Shown one piece after another: positions 56,875 through 64,000 of a stretch of 64,000 bases of DNA. The notes beneath the pieces are model-generated. The model was not told where the DNA came from. It was given only the letters and a program-made list of their open reading frames with translations, and did no database searches. Positions within the stretch are counted from its first letter, which is position 1; every line of letters begins with the position of its first letter. Both the position numbers and the translations under genes were made by a program. Location of the stretch: NCBI RefSeq assembly GCF_004785645.1, contig NZ_SRPE01000012.1:1-64000 (forward strand). The letters run 5' to 3'. This DNA comes from Empedobacter tilapiae (lineage in GTDB: Bacteria; Bacteroidota; Bacteroidia; Flavobacteriales; Weeksellaceae).

Positions 56875-58155
56875 ATGAAAAAAAATTATTTTATTGCATT
56901 ATCATTATTAATGCTTTTAGAATCAAATGCTCAAGTTTATGATGTTGGTACTTGGGCTCAGGTTACAGATATTTCTAATGATGGTGTCGCCGTAGGAAAT
57001 GCAGGAGGAGTAGTACATTTTAAATGGACAAAAGAAGCTGGTACTTTGGTTATTGGAGAAATAGCAGGTGATAATGATTATATTTCAGGAAACACAACGA
57101 TTTCTGCTGATGGAACATTGATCTCAGGGACAATGACAAATCCAAATACAGGAATTGATGAGATGGCGATATATGATGCTTCTACTCAAAAATGGGAGTA
57201 TTTAGGAGCAAGTGCAAATGGAAGTGACACCTCTTCTTGGGGAATGTCTAGTGATGGAAAAACAATTGTTGGACTAGGGTGGAAGTCTGCTTCTCAAGCG
57301 AACGGCATTGTTTGGAATAGAACCTCAGGAATGAGAAACTTAAGCTCTACTGTTACAGGTAAAAGTTCAAGATCAAACTCTGTTAATGGAGATGGAACTA
57401 TTATTGTTGGTTGGCAAGATGCTGAGAATGGTTTTAGAAAAGGTGTTTATTGGAAAAACGGAGAACAAACATTTATCAAAGATAAACAAGGTAATCTTGT
57501 AGGGGAAGCTTTAGCTGTGTCTGGTGACGGAAACATTATTGTTGGTTTCAACGAACCAGAAGCATATATTTATAATGTAACAACTAATACTTACACAGAA
57601 ATAGTTCATTCAGATCCAGATTATAACACGTCAATAGTAGCCATTTCTGATGACGGAAACACAGCGGTGGGTTATTGGAAACCTTGGTATGCTACAAATA
57701 CTGATGGTGAAGGTTTCATTTGGTTTAAAGATCGAGGAATTGTTAAAATTGATGATTATGTAAAAGAATTAGGATATGATAATAGAGGTTTCACATTTGT
57801 TTTGCCTACTGGAATATCTCCAAACGGAGAATATATAGGAGGTATTGGTATTAATTGGAATGAAATGGATCTTAAAGGTTTTGTTATCAAATTAGAAAAT
57901 TTAACTACATCAGAAATAGATGTTACTAAAAATTTAACTACGATTTCCCCAAATCCTGTTATTAATGAGTTGAAAATTAATGCAAAAGGAAAAGTGAATT
58001 CTGTTGAAGTATTTAATTTAGCTGGTCAAAAAGTTTGGGGTTCAGATCACATTGTTAATAATCAAGTAAGTTTAAAAGATTTAAATAAAGGAGTTTATAT
58101 CATTAAAATCTATACAGATTTTTCTAATGAATCAATAAAGTTTATTAAAAAATAG
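56875..58155 (+). CDS. Secreted HAF-repeat protein with type IX secretion tail
   Basis: 426 residues. A signal peptide ends at ESNAQ (residue 20). At least six repeats of the kind ISxDGxxxVGxxxxxxGFxW form a probable beta-propeller-like body: ISNDGVAVGN, MSSDGKTIVG, VNGDGTIIVG, VSGDGNIIVG, ISDDGNTAVG and ISPNGEYIGG. A C-terminal type A type IX sorting domain follows (about 350-426: ISPNPVINELKINAKG ... VFNLAGQKVW ... GVYIIKIYT). The protein should reach the cell surface or medium through T9SS. No enzymatic motif is seen. Confidence 0.85.
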   Translation: MKKNYFIALSLLMLLESNAQVYDVGTWAQVTDISNDGVAVGNAGGVVHFKWTKEAGTLVIGEIAGDNDYISGNTTISADGTLISGTMTNPNTGIDEMAIYDASTQKWEYLGASANGSDTSSWGMSSDGKTIVGLGWKSASQANGIVWNRTSGMRNLSSTVTGKSSRSNSVNGDGTIIVGWQDAENGFRKGVYWKNGEQTFIKDKQGNLVGEALAVSGDGNIIVGFNEPEAYIYNVTTNTYTEIVHSDPDYNTSIVAISDDGNTAVGYWKPWYATNTDGEGFIWFKDRGIVKIDDYVKELGYDNRGFTFVLPTGISPNGEYIGGIGINWNEMDLKGFVIKLENLTTSEIDVTKNLTTISPNPVINELKINAKGKVNSVEVFNLAGQKVWGSDHIVNNQVSLKDLNKGVYIIKIYTDFSNESIKFIKK

Positions 58156-58172
58156 ATGTTTAAAGATTAAAT

Positions 58173-58203
58173 AAAAAGCCATTCGAAAGAATGGCTTTTT
58201 TGA
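58173..58203. terminator. Terminator after the HAF-repeat gene (copy 2)
   Basis: AAAAAGCCATTC-GAAA-GAATGGCTTTTT, identical in stem and loop to the hairpin at 56645-56672. It is bidirectional with the converging outer-membrane barrel gene. Confidence 0.92.
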
Positions 58204-58217
58204 TTTTTACATTGAGA

Positions 58218-60545
58218 TTATCTAATCCTATTTTCTTCTTCATTTACTTTATTCTCTTTCAAGATAGTTTTATTTAATCGGCCAAAATTATATTTAATAC
58301 CAATTGATAGTTCTTGATAATCTACTAAAAATAAGTTTTTAGAGCTAATTTTATCATACTTCAATGTTTCGCTAAATTTCATTTGTTTTAATAAGTCATT
58401 GAAACGAATAGAAAAATCAAAGTTTTTGTATGATTTTGTCAATCCAAGATTAACGATAACTTGAGAATTTCGATCATAAATCCCTTCTATTCGTTTGCTT
58501 AACCAATATCCATCAACCATAAAATTGAAATCTTTTCCTAATTTGAAATTATGATTAGAGTATAAATAGATATATGGAACGGATTTTTTTAACAGAGCTT
58601 TTTCATCAAGAATTTTACTATAAATCATAGCTAAACTAATTTGTGTTGACCAAATTTTATATTCGAATGGAACATCCAAGCCAACAGAAATGTTTTTTTC
58701 TTTTTCAAAGTTAACCGTTGTAAATGTTGAAATATTTCTCACATCATCATAAATCAACGTATAACTCATCGGATTTTTACTTTGATAATACGTAACATTC
58801 ATATTCCATTTTTTTAATGAATAATTCGCAGAAAACATGTCGGTGTAAGTAGGTAAAATATTAAAATTCCCGCTGTATTCGATATAAGGACTTCCATACA
58901 AATTCCCAGAAGAAAGATTGCTGTAATTCGGTCTGTCAATCGTGCGTTTATAATAAATTGTTAACGCATTTTTATTCTCAAAAGTGTAATTAATTTCTGC
59001 ATTTGGAAACCAATCAATGTATTTTTTATCAATATCCGAAAGTTGTTTTATTTCATCAAAACCTTTAGAATTGGTCGTTTCTGTTCTTAATCCAATTTTA
59101 TAATTCCATTTTTCATAATTTTTAGTGTATTGCAAATAGGCGGAAAGATTTAGCTCTTTGAAATTATAAAGAAATTCTTCCGATGATCGTTGAGGAAAAA
59201 ACGTTTGATTAGTTGTTTCTGATTTTGCATGCGTAAAACGTCCTCCAACTTCAATTTTCTGATCAGATTCAAACTTTTTCTCTACATCAAATTTCCCTGC
59301 AAAAACCTTAAGACGATATTTTTGATAGCGCGATTGATTGTATTCGACATCATTTTCATTTATCTTATTGTAAAAATCATATGTCGTTCCTGTATTATAA
59401 ATCGTGTATTGTAAACCTGTTAAAATACTTGCATCAATTGACTTAATATTTTTGTTGTAATTCATCAAAGTATTCACAAAATTTCGATGATTTTCATTAT
59501 CATTTAACGTTAAAATAGATTGATTTTCGTTGTTTTCTGAATATTTTGTTTTGGTATCAATCAAACCTTTATCTTTTCTGAAATTCGAGTTAATAGCAAA
59601 CGAAAGATAATCTCCAGATTCATTTAATTCCTGAAAAAAGCTTGTGTTTACAAGAAAATGTGGACGCTTAGTTTGAGATTTTATGAAATAATTGGATTGA
59701 ATATTTTTGTCTTTTATTCGATAATCAAATCCATTTCCTTCCCACGGATTTAGTTGATTATAAGATGCACTCAGTTTAAATTCGCTTTTATTTTGACGAA
59801 TTTGAAAAGTCGAATTGAAATAATTATTAAACTTTCTTTTGAACGATAATGTTTCTTGTAAAGTTAGCTTTAAACCTTCTTTTTTACTTTTTCTAAGGCT
59901 TATTTTTATGACAGATTTTCCATTTGCTTCATATTTAGCAGAAGGATTTTTGATGATTTCAATCGATTTTATATCTTCAATTGCTAAACTTGAAATGGTA
60001 GAAAAATCAACTTGTTGATCGTCCAAATACAACAAAGGATTTCCTTTCCCAATAATTGTCAATGTTTCTTGATCTGCCCCCAACATGACATTTGGTAATT
60101 TTGAAAATAATTCTTTGGTTGTAGCAAGTTTATTAAAATTTGAATTGGTGACATCAATATTATAATTACCATTTTCTATTTTGAAAGTTTCCTTTTTTCC
60201 ATTGATTATAACTTCATCAATTTGTAAAGTTTCATCTTGTACAGTTTCATAAATGTTTAAATGAAATATTTTATTTTCGTTTAAATAAAAAGGTTCTTCA
60301 TCTTGAATTTTATTGTCATAAATAACTGAAATTGAATATATTTTTGGTGCTAAATTTTCAAAGTTAAATTCTGAATTTTCAATTTCAATTGTTTGAATAA
60401 CATTTTGAAATTCATCGTATAAAATAACTTTTGCGTGAATTGTTTTTGATTCATTCTCTGATGAAATATTTCCTGTAATTGAATATTTTTCTTGTGCAAA
60501 AGCAAAAGAACTAATCAAAATGAGAATTAATTGTAAAAATTTCAT
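58218..60545 (-). CDS. Outer-membrane beta-barrel protein (PF14905, TonB-receptor-like)
   Basis: 775 residues. The signal peptide ends at SFAFAQ. A carboxypeptidase-regulatory-like domain (about 20-110) precedes a plug-like domain with LFSKLPNVMLGADQETLTIIGKG and the SIEIIKNPSAKYEA motif. The large barrel (about 210-775) belongs to the Outer membrane beta-barrel family PF14905. No clear TonB box is visible. Its substrate is unknown. It is divergent from a TPR/AraC regulator with 124 bp between starts, a common arrangement for regulated transporters. Confidence 0.87.
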   Translation of the reverse strand: MKFLQLILILISSFAFAQEKYSITGNISSENESKTIHAKVILYDEFQNVIQTIEIENSEFNFENLAPKIYSISVIYDNKIQDEEPFYLNENKIFHLNIYETVQDETLQIDEVIINGKKETFKIENGNYNIDVTNSNFNKLATTKELFSKLPNVMLGADQETLTIIGKGNPLLYLDDQQVDFSTISSLAIEDIKSIEIIKNPSAKYEANGKSVIKISLRKSKKEGLKLTLQETLSFKRKFNNYFNSTFQIRQNKSEFKLSASYNQLNPWEGNGFDYRIKDKNIQSNYFIKSQTKRPHFLVNTSFFQELNESGDYLSFAINSNFRKDKGLIDTKTKYSENNENQSILTLNDNENHRNFVNTLMNYNKNIKSIDASILTGLQYTIYNTGTTYDFYNKINENDVEYNQSRYQKYRLKVFAGKFDVEKKFESDQKIEVGGRFTHAKSETTNQTFFPQRSSEEFLYNFKELNLSAYLQYTKNYEKWNYKIGLRTETTNSKGFDEIKQLSDIDKKYIDWFPNAEINYTFENKNALTIYYKRTIDRPNYSNLSSGNLYGSPYIEYSGNFNILPTYTDMFSANYSLKKWNMNVTYYQSKNPMSYTLIYDDVRNISTFTTVNFEKEKNISVGLDVPFEYKIWSTQISLAMIYSKILDEKALLKKSVPYIYLYSNHNFKLGKDFNFMVDGYWLSKRIEGIYDRNSQVIVNLGLTKSYKNFDFSIRFNDLLKQMKFSETLKYDKISSKNLFLVDYQELSIGIKYNFGRLNKTILKENKVNEEENRIR

Positions 60546-60669
60546 AATAAAATTGTGTTGATTATTGTTTTACTTACATCTAGAAGAAGTAAAATTTTTG
60601 TTTGAACAATTTTAATTTATATTTTTAAATGTTTTTTATGAACTTGGTGTCAAATGATAATTGTTTACA

Positions 60670-62238
60670 ATGTTATTCAAATTAAAGAAATACAGTATGT
60701 TACGTTTTATAATTTCAGGAAATAGATTTCTTAAATTTATCTTAATTATTTTATTCATATTCAGTTCAATAAATATGTTTGGAAAAACACAAAATGATAA
60801 AGCTGAATTTTTACGTAAAAAAAATAATGATTTGGTTGAAGAAAATCTTCGAATTATTGATTCTACGATTTCAACAGCTTATCGATTGAATGATAAAGTT
60901 GTTTTGAGTGAAGCTTATATCGAAAAAGGAAATTATTTTTTGGAGCAACGTAATTACAATAATGCATTGAAAAATTTTACAATTTCTAAACAGTTATCAA
61001 CCGAAATAAAAGATGATTATACATTTTATTCTTCTCTTGTTGGAATAGCAAAAACAAAGGAAAATCTGTATGAAATAAAGGAATCTATAGAATTGTATGA
61101 AGCTTCTTTACCATATTTCGAGAAATATAAACATCAGTCAAAATCGTTTAGTATTTACCTTTCTATTCTTGGGAAATTGTCTTATTTGTATAGCAAAACA
61201 AATCATCTGAACAAAAGCGATTATTACAACAAAATTGAGTTGTCTGAAACGGTTGATACATCAAATTATCAATATGCTTTGAAGAATAAAGGAATTATTG
61301 ATTTTTACAAAAAAGATTATAATTCGGCATTTAATACATTGAAAAAAGCACAACAAGCTTTCTGGAAGCAAAATGATATTAAATGGTATGTGATTTCAGA
61401 GCAATTTTTAGGTGAAATTTTATATCAACAAAAGCGAAATAAAGAAGCAATCCAATATTTTGAAAATGTTGTAGAATTCTCAAAACAATATAAAATTCTT
61501 GATGAAGAACTTCGACTTTCTTATGAACGAGTAGTTGAATATAATGAGAAGTATGGAAATAATCGAGATAAATTATTGTCTGTAAATAATTTATTGTCTT
61601 TTGATAGTTTATTTTACGTTGCAGATAAAACAGTTTTGAAACCGAATCTCGAAAAATATGAAAATACATTTCTAAAAACAGAACGAAATTTATTGAAAGA
61701 AAAGAATCAGAACTTTAAAAGAATTTCATTTTTTTGTTTAGTTGCAATTTTAATTTTTGGTGGAATTGTTTTTTATAAAATGAATCAAAAGCATCAAAAA
61801 AAGAAAGAATATTTACAAAAATGCATTGATGAAATAGCTATACTTGAAGTAGATATCAAGCAAGAAAATAAATTAGAAAAAACAAAATTTGAAGTTGAAA
61901 TTGATGAAGCGTTTGAACAGTGTTTGCAATTATTTGAAGAACAAAAGTTGTTTCTAAATCCAAAAATTTCGTTGAATGATTTGGTTATGGAATTGAATGC
62001 AAATCGAACAATTGTTTCAAATTATATTAATCGTTCTAGGTCTAAAAATTTTAATCAATATATTAATGAATTGAGAATTAATTATCTTTTGAAACGCATA
62101 GTTGATGAACCAAATCTAAAAAAATATACAATTGATGCTTTAGCAGAGGAAACAGGTTTTAATTCAAGAAAAACTTTTTCGGATGCATTTTTAGATTATA
62201 CAGGATTTCGACCTTCTAGTTTTATTAGAAATTTATAA
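60670..62238 (+). CDS. TPR-containing membrane AraC-type regulator
   Basis: About 522 residues. An N-terminal hydrophobic segment leads into tetratricopeptide-like repeats (about 45-320, for example EAYIEKGNYFLEQRNYNNALKNF). A membrane helix follows at about 355-372 (FFCLVAILIFGGIVFY), then a cytoplasmic AraC HTH domain (about 420-522) ending FRPSSFIRNL. The TPRs would be outside the membrane and relay a signal to DNA binding. The likely target is the divergent barrel gene. ATG 60670 and ATG 60697 are both possible starts. Confidence 0.85.
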   Translation: MLFKLKKYSMLRFIISGNRFLKFILIILFIFSSINMFGKTQNDKAEFLRKKNNDLVEENLRIIDSTISTAYRLNDKVVLSEAYIEKGNYFLEQRNYNNALKNFTISKQLSTEIKDDYTFYSSLVGIAKTKENLYEIKESIELYEASLPYFEKYKHQSKSFSIYLSILGKLSYLYSKTNHLNKSDYYNKIELSETVDTSNYQYALKNKGIIDFYKKDYNSAFNTLKKAQQAFWKQNDIKWYVISEQFLGEILYQQKRNKEAIQYFENVVEFSKQYKILDEELRLSYERVVEYNEKYGNNRDKLLSVNNLLSFDSLFYVADKTVLKPNLEKYENTFLKTERNLLKEKNQNFKRISFFCLVAILIFGGIVFYKMNQKHQKKKEYLQKCIDEIAILEVDIKQENKLEKTKFEVEIDEAFEQCLQLFEEQKLFLNPKISLNDLVMELNANRTIVSNYINRSRSKNFNQYINELRINYLLKRIVDEPNLKKYTIDALAEETGFNSRKTFSDAFLDYTGFRPSSFIRNL

Positions 62239-62276
62239 AACTAAAAAAACCGCTTTCATAGCGGTTTTTTTAGTTT
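62238..62276. terminator. Bidirectional terminator
   Basis: AAACTAAAAAAACCGCT (62238-62254) / AGCGGTTTTTTTAGTTT (62260-62276), loop TTCAT, between converging genes. Confidence 0.92.
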
Positions 62277-62877
62277 ATTTAAAAAAGTATGTTATTCCTA
62301 AAGTTAAAAATGAAGAGCGGTTTGTTCCATTATCCCATTTTTTAAAATCATAGGTATCAATTAATCCATATTGATATCTAAGATTAAATTCAATTTGTCT
62401 ATTAATTGAATATCCTCCTCCAATATTAAAGGCAAAATCAAATGATTTTGGGATATTGTTGTCACTTTCGGGTTCTCCATCATCAAATTTTTCTGATACT
62501 TTAAAGCCTAATTGAGGACCAGCTTCTAAAAAGAAATCTTTTCCTTGATCATCAAAATAATATTTGTACATTATAGGAATATTAATATAGTTTAAGAAAG
62601 CTTTGTATTTTTTTCCACCTTCTTTATATAAAGAATATTCTCCTTGATTTGTATATAATACTTCTGCTTGTAAATAATGATTTTCGTTTCGAGTAGTTAA
62701 CTGATACTTTGCAACAGCACCTCCTAAAAATCCAAATCTTTCCTTAGAAACTCCATGAACAATAGTTGTGTTACTAAGTCCAATACCACCTTTAACTCCA
62801 AATTCGATTTGAGCAAAAGAAAAAGTAGATAAACTTAAAAGAAATAAACTTAATAGATTGGTTTTTAAATTTTTCAT
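62275..62877 (-). CDS. Porin-family small outer-membrane beta-barrel protein
   Basis: 200 residues. The signal peptide ends at STFSFAQ. Alternating strands begin EFGVKGGIGLSN and end RSSFLTLGITYFFK, with a terminal aromatic pair as in outer-membrane proteins. It matches the PF13568-type eight-strand barrels of Bacteroidota. The ligand or role is unknown. It is monocistronic. Confidence 0.83.
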   Translation of the reverse strand: MKNLKTNLLSLFLLSLSTFSFAQIEFGVKGGIGLSNTTIVHGVSKERFGFLGGAVAKYQLTTRNENHYLQAEVLYTNQGEYSLYKEGGKKYKAFLNYINIPIMYKYYFDDQGKDFFLEAGPQLGFKVSEKFDDGEPESDNNIPKSFDFAFNIGGGYSINRQIEFNLRYQYGLIDTYDFKKWDNGTNRSSFLTLGITYFFK

Positions 62878-62935
62878 AAGTTATTGTATATTTTTAACAA
62901 AATTAAAGCTTTTTTTAATACAATTTTCATTTCAC

Positions 62936-62962
62936 AAAAAAAGCTCTTCATTTGAAGAGCTT
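62936..62962 (-). terminator. Terminator of the DUF4136 lipoprotein gene
   Basis: AAGCTCTTCA (62941-62950) / TGAAGAGCTT (62953-62962); the A-run at 62936-62942 gives a T-run on the minus strand. Confidence 0.85.
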
Positions 62963-62982
62963 ATTATATTATTTTTGAGAAT

Positions 62983-63513
62983 TTATTTTTTTGGTTGAGG
63001 TGGAAATTTAGCTAAAATTTCTTCAATAGCTTTCGGAATTCTTTCTGCTTTTGCGCTAATATTACTCAAATTAAGATCAGAACCAACACCTTGCCAAACC
63101 AATATATTACGTTTGTCATCAATTATGTCTATTACAATTGTTCCTGCTTGGTAAGAAGAAACACTATTTCCTCCGTAATATCCTCCATAGTAACCATAAG
63201 GACCGTAACCCCAATTATTGTTATTTACAGAAATTTGTTCTTTAGAGCTTGTTAATAAGTTAATTACTAAATCAGAATCAGAACTTACTTTTGTAAATCC
63301 TTTTAACGCCATTTGCGTATCAATTGCTTTAATTAATCTATTCTTATCCAAATCATTTACTTTCAGTTTGTCTAATCCTTTTTGATGAAAAGAATAAGTT
63401 TTATAAGCTGCAAAGTTTGTTGATCTGTCGTAATCTGTACTTACTTGAACTGTTCCACAACTTGTTACAAATAATGACAACAAAATTATAAAAGTAAAAT
63501 GTATAATTTTCAT
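62983..63513 (-). CDS. DUF4136 lipoprotein
   Basis: 176 residues. The lipobox is FVTSC (C19). The DUF4136 domain has VSTDYDRSTNFAAYKTYSF near the start, a Gly/Tyr-rich central loop (WGYGPYGYYGGYYGG), then TIVIDIIDDKRNILVWQGVG and RIPKAIEEILAKFPP. It is an outer-membrane-associated lipoprotein of unknown function. It is monocistronic. Confidence 0.88.
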   Translation of the reverse strand: MKIIHFTFIILLSLFVTSCGTVQVSTDYDRSTNFAAYKTYSFHQKGLDKLKVNDLDKNRLIKAIDTQMALKGFTKVSSDSDLVINLLTSSKEQISVNNNNWGYGPYGYYGGYYGGNSVSSYQAGTIVIDIIDDKRNILVWQGVGSDLNLSNISAKAERIPKAIEEILAKFPPQPKK

Positions 63514-63571
63514 GACCTTAATTTTTTTATTTAAAACTACAATTATTATTCCTAAATGTAAAAGTAAATTT

Positions 63572-63606
63572 AAAAAAAGAAGTTTGATATATTCAAGCTT
63601 CTTTTT
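63572..63606 (-). terminator. Terminator of the mtaB gene
   Basis: AAAAAGAAGTTTGA / TCAAGCTTCTTTTT with one wobble pair; the plus-strand A-run gives a T-run on the minus strand. Confidence 0.8.
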
Positions 63607-63623
63607 AACTAATATTTACAATT

Positions 63624-64000
63624 TTATTTTGCTAATTCTAACTCATGAATTTTGACTTCAACAATTCCATTGTGATTGATTCTTATCAAATCTACAATTT
63701 GTGTTTCATTTACTAATTCTGTATTAAAATCAGTTTGAACTTTTACATAATTCTCTGTAAAACCAAACATTTTTCCTTCTTTATTATCATGTTCCCACAA
63801 TACTTTTTGAGTAGAATTTAATTGAGATTGATAAAAAGCTTGACGTTTTTTCTCCGATAAAATACGTAACATTTTATTACGACGTTTACGTTCTCCTTGA
63901 TCAACAACTCCTTCAAATTCGATAGCTTCTGTATTATCTCTTTCCGAATAAGTAAATACATGTAAATAGCTAATTGGTAATTCGTTTAAGAAATTATATG
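63624..64000 (-). CDS. mtaB: tRNA t6A37 methylthiotransferase MtaB, C-terminal part
   Basis: The frame stays open to the right edge of the window, so only the last ~125 residues are visible. The edge shows ELPISYLHVFTYSERDNTEA, the end of the radical-SAM domain of MtaB/MiaB-type enzymes. It is followed by RNKMLRILSEKKRQAF and a C-terminal TRAM-like beta domain (ENYVKV ... IVDLIRINHNGIVEVKI). MtaB adds a methylthio group to t6A at tRNA position 37. The Fe-S cluster motifs lie outside the window. Confidence 0.88.
   Translation of the reverse strand, partial: YNFLNELPISYLHVFTYSERDNTEAIEFEGVVDQGERKRRNKMLRILSEKKRQAFYQSQLNSTQKVLWEHDNKEGKMFGFTENYVKVQTDFNTELVNETQIVDLIRINHNGIVEVKIHELELAK

Overview
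The window is AT-rich, densely packed DNA from a member of Bacteroidota, most likely class Flavobacteriia and probably a Weeksellaceae-type organism (Empedobacter/Chryseobacterium relatives). The evidence is a complete alternative complex III operon (actA-F), a TamL/TamB pair, the ftsX-DUF3098-uppP-truB cluster, a type IX secretion tail on a secreted protein, PF14905 outer-membrane barrels, Bacteroidota-type -7 boxes (TAnnTTTG) and a subclass A2 class A beta-lactamase. The family placement is inference. No rRNA, tRNA, CRISPR array or intact insertion sequence was seen.

Layout. 1-1030: end of a sigma-factor-like gene overlapping a 77-codon remnant of a Cas12f/TnpB-family protein, then about 550 bp without genes holding hairpins that look like a guide-RNA scaffold. 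This is the most unusual part of the window and resembles a decayed or minimised sigma-factor/nuclease-dead-Cas12f RNA-guided transcription locus. 1031-12073: katG, tamL-tamB and a serine hydrolase. 12213-21352: small accessory genes, a patatin, an AraC regulator, ccoG, a membrane LuxR-type regulator beside a surface protein, a HopJ-family protein and a SPOR protein. 21766-30389: the act operon, which passes electrons from menaquinol to periplasmic cytochrome c. 30463-36941: small proteins, RlpA, a DnaG that has lost its zinc ligands, a META-domain lipoprotein, an LpxD-type acyltransferase and SucD. 37001-41359: small proteins, a class A beta-lactamase bracketed by duplicated hairpins, and a YgiB/YgiC-like cluster. 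41464-44664: a CoA-transferase gene divergent from an AraC-hydrolase pair. 44703-49727: truB, uppP, a DUF3098 gene and ftsX on the minus strand, then rsmA and mgtE on the plus strand. 49742-51178: small genes and a toxin-antitoxin pair whose toxin is frameshifted. 51269-56612: a sensor kinase and sucA-sucB. 56875-64000: a type IX-secreted repeat protein, an outer-membrane barrel protein divergent from a TPR/AraC regulator, small envelope proteins and the end of mtaB.

Metabolically, sucA/sucB, sucD and the CoA-transferase serve the TCA cycle and acyl-CoA exchange. The act operon serves aerobic respiration, and ccoG relates to oxidase maturation. TamL/TamB, LpxD, UppP, FtsX and RlpA build the envelope. 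Most transcription units end in strong, often bidirectional hairpins. Two genes (the beta-lactamase and the HAF-repeat protein) lie between near-identical copies of the same terminator.
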